Shown: positions 61,011 to 64,000 of the stretch, in pieces | Layout of the letters: every line of letters begins with the position of its first letter | How positions within the stretch are numbered: the first letter of the stretch is position 1 | From: Clostridium beijerinckii | GTDB taxonomy: Bacteria; Bacillota; Clostridia; Clostridiales; Clostridiaceae | Assembly (NCBI RefSeq): GCF_018223745.1 | Contig: NZ_CP073653.1 | Location: forward strand, 4,762,001 to 4,826,000 | Direction of reading: 5' to 3' | DNA: 64,000 nt | The notes under the pieces: generated by a model | What the model was told of the DNA's origin: nothing | Seen by the model: only the letters and a program-made list of their open reading frames with translations | Databases searched by the model: none | Made by a program: the position numbers and the translations under genes

Positions 61011-63083
61011 TTATAATAATGCCCCTACATCTAGTATCAGCGTTACTAAACCATTACCAAGTATAGTCGCACCAATATACTGATCTAAATTCTTTAATGT
61101 TTTTCCGAGTGGTTTTATAACTATTTCTTGTTGTCCAAGTAATGAATCGACTAATAAACCTATAGTTTTATCACCTACATTAACTATTATAACAAATTTC
61201 TTATCAGTATTACTAGCCTCTATATCTAAAGTTTCATTTAATCTTACTAATGGAATTACATTTTCTCTATAAATAATAACTTCTTTTCCATTACTTTTCT
61301 TTATATTTTCCTCTTTATAGTCAATTACTCTATCAATAAATCCTAATGATATTGCTAATGTTTCCTCTCCTACCTTTACAAGTAAAGCTTGTATTATTTG
61401 TAATGTAAGCGGAAGCTTAATTACAAAAGTTGAACCTTTGCCTTCTTCACTTAGTAGATCTACAGTACCACCGAGTGCTGCAATTTTTGTTTTAACAACA
61501 TCCATTCCAACTCCTCTTCCTGAGATATCTGTTACAACTTCATTAGTACTAAATCCTTGAGCAAAAATCAAGTTCTTAATATCACTATCTGATAATCCTT
61601 CTGTGTTTATTCCCTTTTGCTCTGCTTTAGCTTTTACTCTTTCAAGATTTATTCCTGCACCATCATCTGATACCTTTATTAATGCTTTTGTTCCTTCTTG
61701 GTATGCAATAAGCTTAACTGTTCCAACTGGAGGCTTGCCTTGTGCAATTCTCTTTTCAGCAGATTCTATACCATGATCCGCTGCATTTCTTAATAAATGT
61801 ATTAATGGTTCACCTATTTCATCAATAACAGTTCTATCAAGTTCAGTATCAGCACCTTCTATAACAAAGTTAATTTCCTTATTTAATTCTACTGATATAT
61901 CCCTTATCATTCTTGGGAATCTATTGAATACTGTATCTAATGGAAGCATTCTAATCTTCATAACCAAATCTTGAAGATCAGATGTTGTTCTTCCTACTTG
62001 TTCCAATGTTTCATTTAACTCTTGTGATTTATGAACATTTACGATTTGTTCTAATCGAGTTCTATAAATTACAAGCTCAGAAACCATATTCATTAAATTA
62101 TCTATTCTCTCTAAGTCAACTCTTACTGATTGATGTGCTTTCTTAACTTCTTTCTTTTGAGTAGACTTTTTAGCAGCTGGTTGCTTTGTCTCAACTTTTG
62201 CTTCAGCTGGCTTTTCTACTGGAGCCTTTTCTATAACCGGTAGCTCTGGTAGCTGTGGCACTTCTTTTACTTCTGCTTCTTTTGGAGCTATATCTGAAAT
62301 TTCTAATTCTATTAAAGAAGCTTCAACTTTTGCAACTTCTGAAATTCCATTTACAACAGTTAATATTTCATCTACAGTATTTTTAGTTACTAAGATAAAT
62401 TTCAATTCAAAATCAAACTCTTCATTTTCAATTTCTTGAGTTGATGGGTCTGATTTTAATATTTCTCCGTGATCTTCAAGATCTTTAACTATTAAAAATG
62501 CTCTTGCTGATTTTAATAAAGTGTTTTCACTTAATGTTACTTTTAACTCAATAGAGTTAAATCCTTTTTCTCTAGCTTGTCTAATAACAGATGTGTCATA
62601 TTGATTTAAATCTAAATCAAATTCATCACCTGATATCATTTTATTTTCATCTTCTGACTTAATTTCACTAGCTTGTGTTTCTTCTTGTACGTTACTCTTG
62701 TTTCCATTTTCTTTTATATCAGCTAAAGCTTTCATTATTCCATCTATATCTATTTTTTCCTCAGAACCTTCTTGAACATTGTCAACCATCTTTTCTAATG
62801 TATCAAGACAATCAAACAATACTGTCACTACATCCTGAGTTACTTTTAGTTTTCCTTCTCTGAATTCAGCTAATACATCTTCCATCTTATGGGTAAGTTC
62901 TGCTAAATCAGTAAATCCCATAGTCGCTGCCATTCCCTTAATTGTGTGAGCAACTCTAAATATTTCATTAACCTTATCTGTATCATCTGGATTTTGTTCT
63001 AAATCTAATAGTGATTCATTCAATGTTTGTAAATTTTCTAATGACTCCTCTAAAAACATTGACATATATTGAGATGTATCCAT
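61011..63083 (-). CDS. cheA: Chemotaxis sensor kinase CheA
   Basis: ATG 63083 (MDTSQYMSMFLEESLEN) follows AGAGGAGGAG and is preferred to the ORF's upstream start, which lies in the end of cheR. The 690-aa kinase has an HPt domain with phosphorylatable His46 (VAHTIKGMAA), a CheY-binding-like P2 region (about 180-280), a Pro/Lys/Ala linker, a dimerisation helix (VDLERIDNLMNMVSELV), an HATPase domain (LLRNAADHGIE, DDGAGIN, GRGVGMDVV) and a CheW-like C-terminus. It phosphorylates CheY and CheB. Confidence 0.97.
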   Translation of the reverse strand: MDTSQYMSMFLEESLENLQTLNESLLDLEQNPDDTDKVNEIFRVAHTIKGMAATMGFTDLAELTHKMEDVLAEFREGKLKVTQDVVTVLFDCLDTLEKMVDNVQEGSEEKIDIDGIMKALADIKENGNKSNVQEETQASEIKSEDENKMISGDEFDLDLNQYDTSVIRQAREKGFNSIELKVTLSENTLLKSARAFLIVKDLEDHGEILKSDPSTQEIENEEFDFELKFILVTKNTVDEILTVVNGISEVAKVEASLIELEISDIAPKEAEVKEVPQLPELPVIEKAPVEKPAEAKVETKQPAAKKSTQKKEVKKAHQSVRVDLERIDNLMNMVSELVIYRTRLEQIVNVHKSQELNETLEQVGRTTSDLQDLVMKIRMLPLDTVFNRFPRMIRDISVELNKEINFVIEGADTELDRTVIDEIGEPLIHLLRNAADHGIESAEKRIAQGKPPVGTVKLIAYQEGTKALIKVSDDGAGINLERVKAKAEQKGINTEGLSDSDIKNLIFAQGFSTNEVVTDISGRGVGMDVVKTKIAALGGTVDLLSEEGKGSTFVIKLPLTLQIIQALLVKVGEETLAISLGFIDRVIDYKEENIKKSNGKEVIIYRENVIPLVRLNETLDIEASNTDKKFVIIVNVGDKTIGLLVDSLLGQQEIVIKPLGKTLKNLDQYIGATILGNGLVTLILDVGALL

Positions 63084-63096
63084 CCTTACTCCTCCT

Positions 63097-63864
63097 CTAT
63101 ATCTTTTTATAAATAAAGGTTGATGCTTTTTCAAATCCATAGTCTCTATAATTATAAATGCTCTCTGTAGCTCCTACAAATAAAAGCCCACCCTTTTTTA
63201 ATGAGTTACTGAATTTTTTATAAATTTCCTGTTTAACATCATTATTAAAATAAATAACTACATTTCTACAAACAATTAAATCAAAGCCAGTATCATATCG
63301 ATCTAAAATCAAATCATGTTTCTTAAAAGTTACCATATTCTTAATTTTAGACTCTACATAGTATTTATCGTCCCTTACTTTAAAATATTTACTTAAATCT
63401 GTATTATTTACACCTTTCATTTCATTTTGAGTATATTCTCCAAGCTTTGCTCTAGAAAGTATAGTATCATCTATATCTGTAGCTATTATATTATGTCTTC
63501 CATTTGGCGCTAACTTATCCAATATTATTCCTAATGAATATGGTTCACAGCCTATTGAACAAGCTGCACTCCAAATTTTTAGACTTGAATTATTTGGTAG
63601 TAACTCCTTTGCAATTTGTTTTTCTAAATCAGTAAATAATTCTGGATTTCTAAAAAATTCTGTTACGTTTATTGTTATGAAATCTAAAAACTTTTGTCTT
63701 TGCTCTGGATTACTTTTTATAGACTTGGAATATTCATCTAATGTTTTTATACCAACCCTTGTCATTAAGCTGTTTATTCTTCTATTTAGCTGTTCTGGCT
63801 TATATGCTGATAAATTTATACCCAACTCTTTATGAACCCATTTGTGAAATTCATTAAAATCCAT
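63097..63864 (-). CDS. cheR: Chemoreceptor methyltransferase CheR
   Basis: The 255-aa enzyme methylates receptor glutamates using S-adenosylmethionine. It has an N-terminal helical CheR domain and a SAM domain with VTEFFRNPELF, WSAACSIGCEPYSLG, ATDIDDTIL and DLIVCRNVVIYF. GGAGGAAAT precedes the ATG. It is located between cheB and cheA. Confidence 0.97.
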   Translation of the reverse strand: MDFNEFHKWVHKELGINLSAYKPEQLNRRINSLMTRVGIKTLDEYSKSIKSNPEQRQKFLDFITINVTEFFRNPELFTDLEKQIAKELLPNNSSLKIWSAACSIGCEPYSLGIILDKLAPNGRHNIIATDIDDTILSRAKLGEYTQNEMKGVNNTDLSKYFKVRDDKYYVESKIKNMVTFKKHDLILDRYDTGFDLIVCRNVVIYFNNDVKQEIYKKFSNSLKKGGLLFVGATESIYNYRDYGFEKASTFIYKKI

Positions 63865-63872
63865 ATTTCCTC

Positions 63873-64000
63873 CTATAACTGTTTAATTATTTTTACTATA
63901 TTTTCAGCTATTTCATTAAGCGGAGCCACTAAATCTACTTTTCCAGTTTCAAACGCAGCCTTTGGCATACCATAAATTGTACATGTAGATTTATCCTCTG
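63873..64000 (-). CDS. cheB: CheB methylesterase, C-terminal end only
   Basis: The window's right edge cuts this gene; only the last 42 codons remain. They read EDKSTCTIYGMPKAAFETG, then KVDLVAPLNEIAENI and a TAG at 63873-63875. The segment STCxxYGMPKAAxE is a hallmark of the CheB methylesterase C-terminus. It removes methyl groups or deamidates receptors. The catalytic part is outside the window. Confidence 0.9.
   Translation of the reverse strand, partial: EDKSTCTIYGMPKAAFETGKVDLVAPLNEIAENIVKIIKQL

Overview
This window is AT-rich DNA of a low-GC Firmicute, almost certainly a Clostridium sensu stricto of the C. beijerinckii / saccharoperbutylacetonicum type. The reasons are the fused FliR-FlhB export protein, the clostridial order of flagellar genes, FlbD and the TIGR02530-type hook gene, and the very A/T-rich codons. 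Nearly every gene is on the minus strand, so the text order of the genes is the reverse of their transcription. No database search was run; family names rest on sequence motifs and gene order.

Layout from left to right. (1) 1-4250: the start of a P-type cation ATPase, a CBS-domain family II pyrophosphatase, and non-coding repeats. (2) 4286-27967: one large early flagellar operon transcribed from flgB to flgG. It covers rod, MS ring, switch, export apparatus, hook, FlhF/FlhG, a PilZ protein, the flagellar sigma factor and a SwrB-like protein. Its leader (27968-28900) carries a divergent c-di-GMP-I (GEMM-I) riboswitch followed by an intrinsic terminator. (3) 29055-44565: a short second flagellin; an IS66-family element with perfect 8-bp target duplications and a second IS nested in it; YjfB and a coiled-coil protein; three glycosyltransferase/TPR proteins probably acting on flagellin; the main flagellin with tandem sigma-28-like promoters and a CsrA-type leader hairpin; an IS982-family element; and a FliT-like protein. 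(4) 44596-52561: the late filament operon, transcribed flgM-flgN-flgK-flgL-fliW-csrA-flaG-(unknown)-fliS-fliD, from a sigma-28-like promoter. (5) 52888-56206: accessory genes, namely an AAA-ATPase/PD-(D/E)XK protein, a phage-replisome-organizer-like protein and a coiled-coil protein. (6) 57084-64000: the chemotaxis/switch operon, transcribed cheB-cheR-cheA-cheC-cheY-cheW-fliM-fliY. Its cheC gene carries an in-frame TAG exactly where the second catalytic glutamate should be.

The regulatory logic can be partly read from the DNA. The early operon appears to be gated by c-di-GMP. It encodes the sigma factor and FlgM's partner system. Sigma-28-like boxes with identical 14-bp spacing between hexamers occur before flgM, both flagellin genes and probably yjfB. 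CsrA and FliW are encoded with the filament genes, and a matching CsrA hairpin lies in the main flagellin leader.

The most unusual non-coding material is a set of 200-400-bp long imperfect hairpins placed at both ends of the motility block. Two homologous copies (3765-4000 and 56646-57055) face in opposite directions, and two others (1669-1957 and 56428-56615) share a core. There are also 90-100-bp MITE-like elements, one of which lies inside the riboswitch leader.
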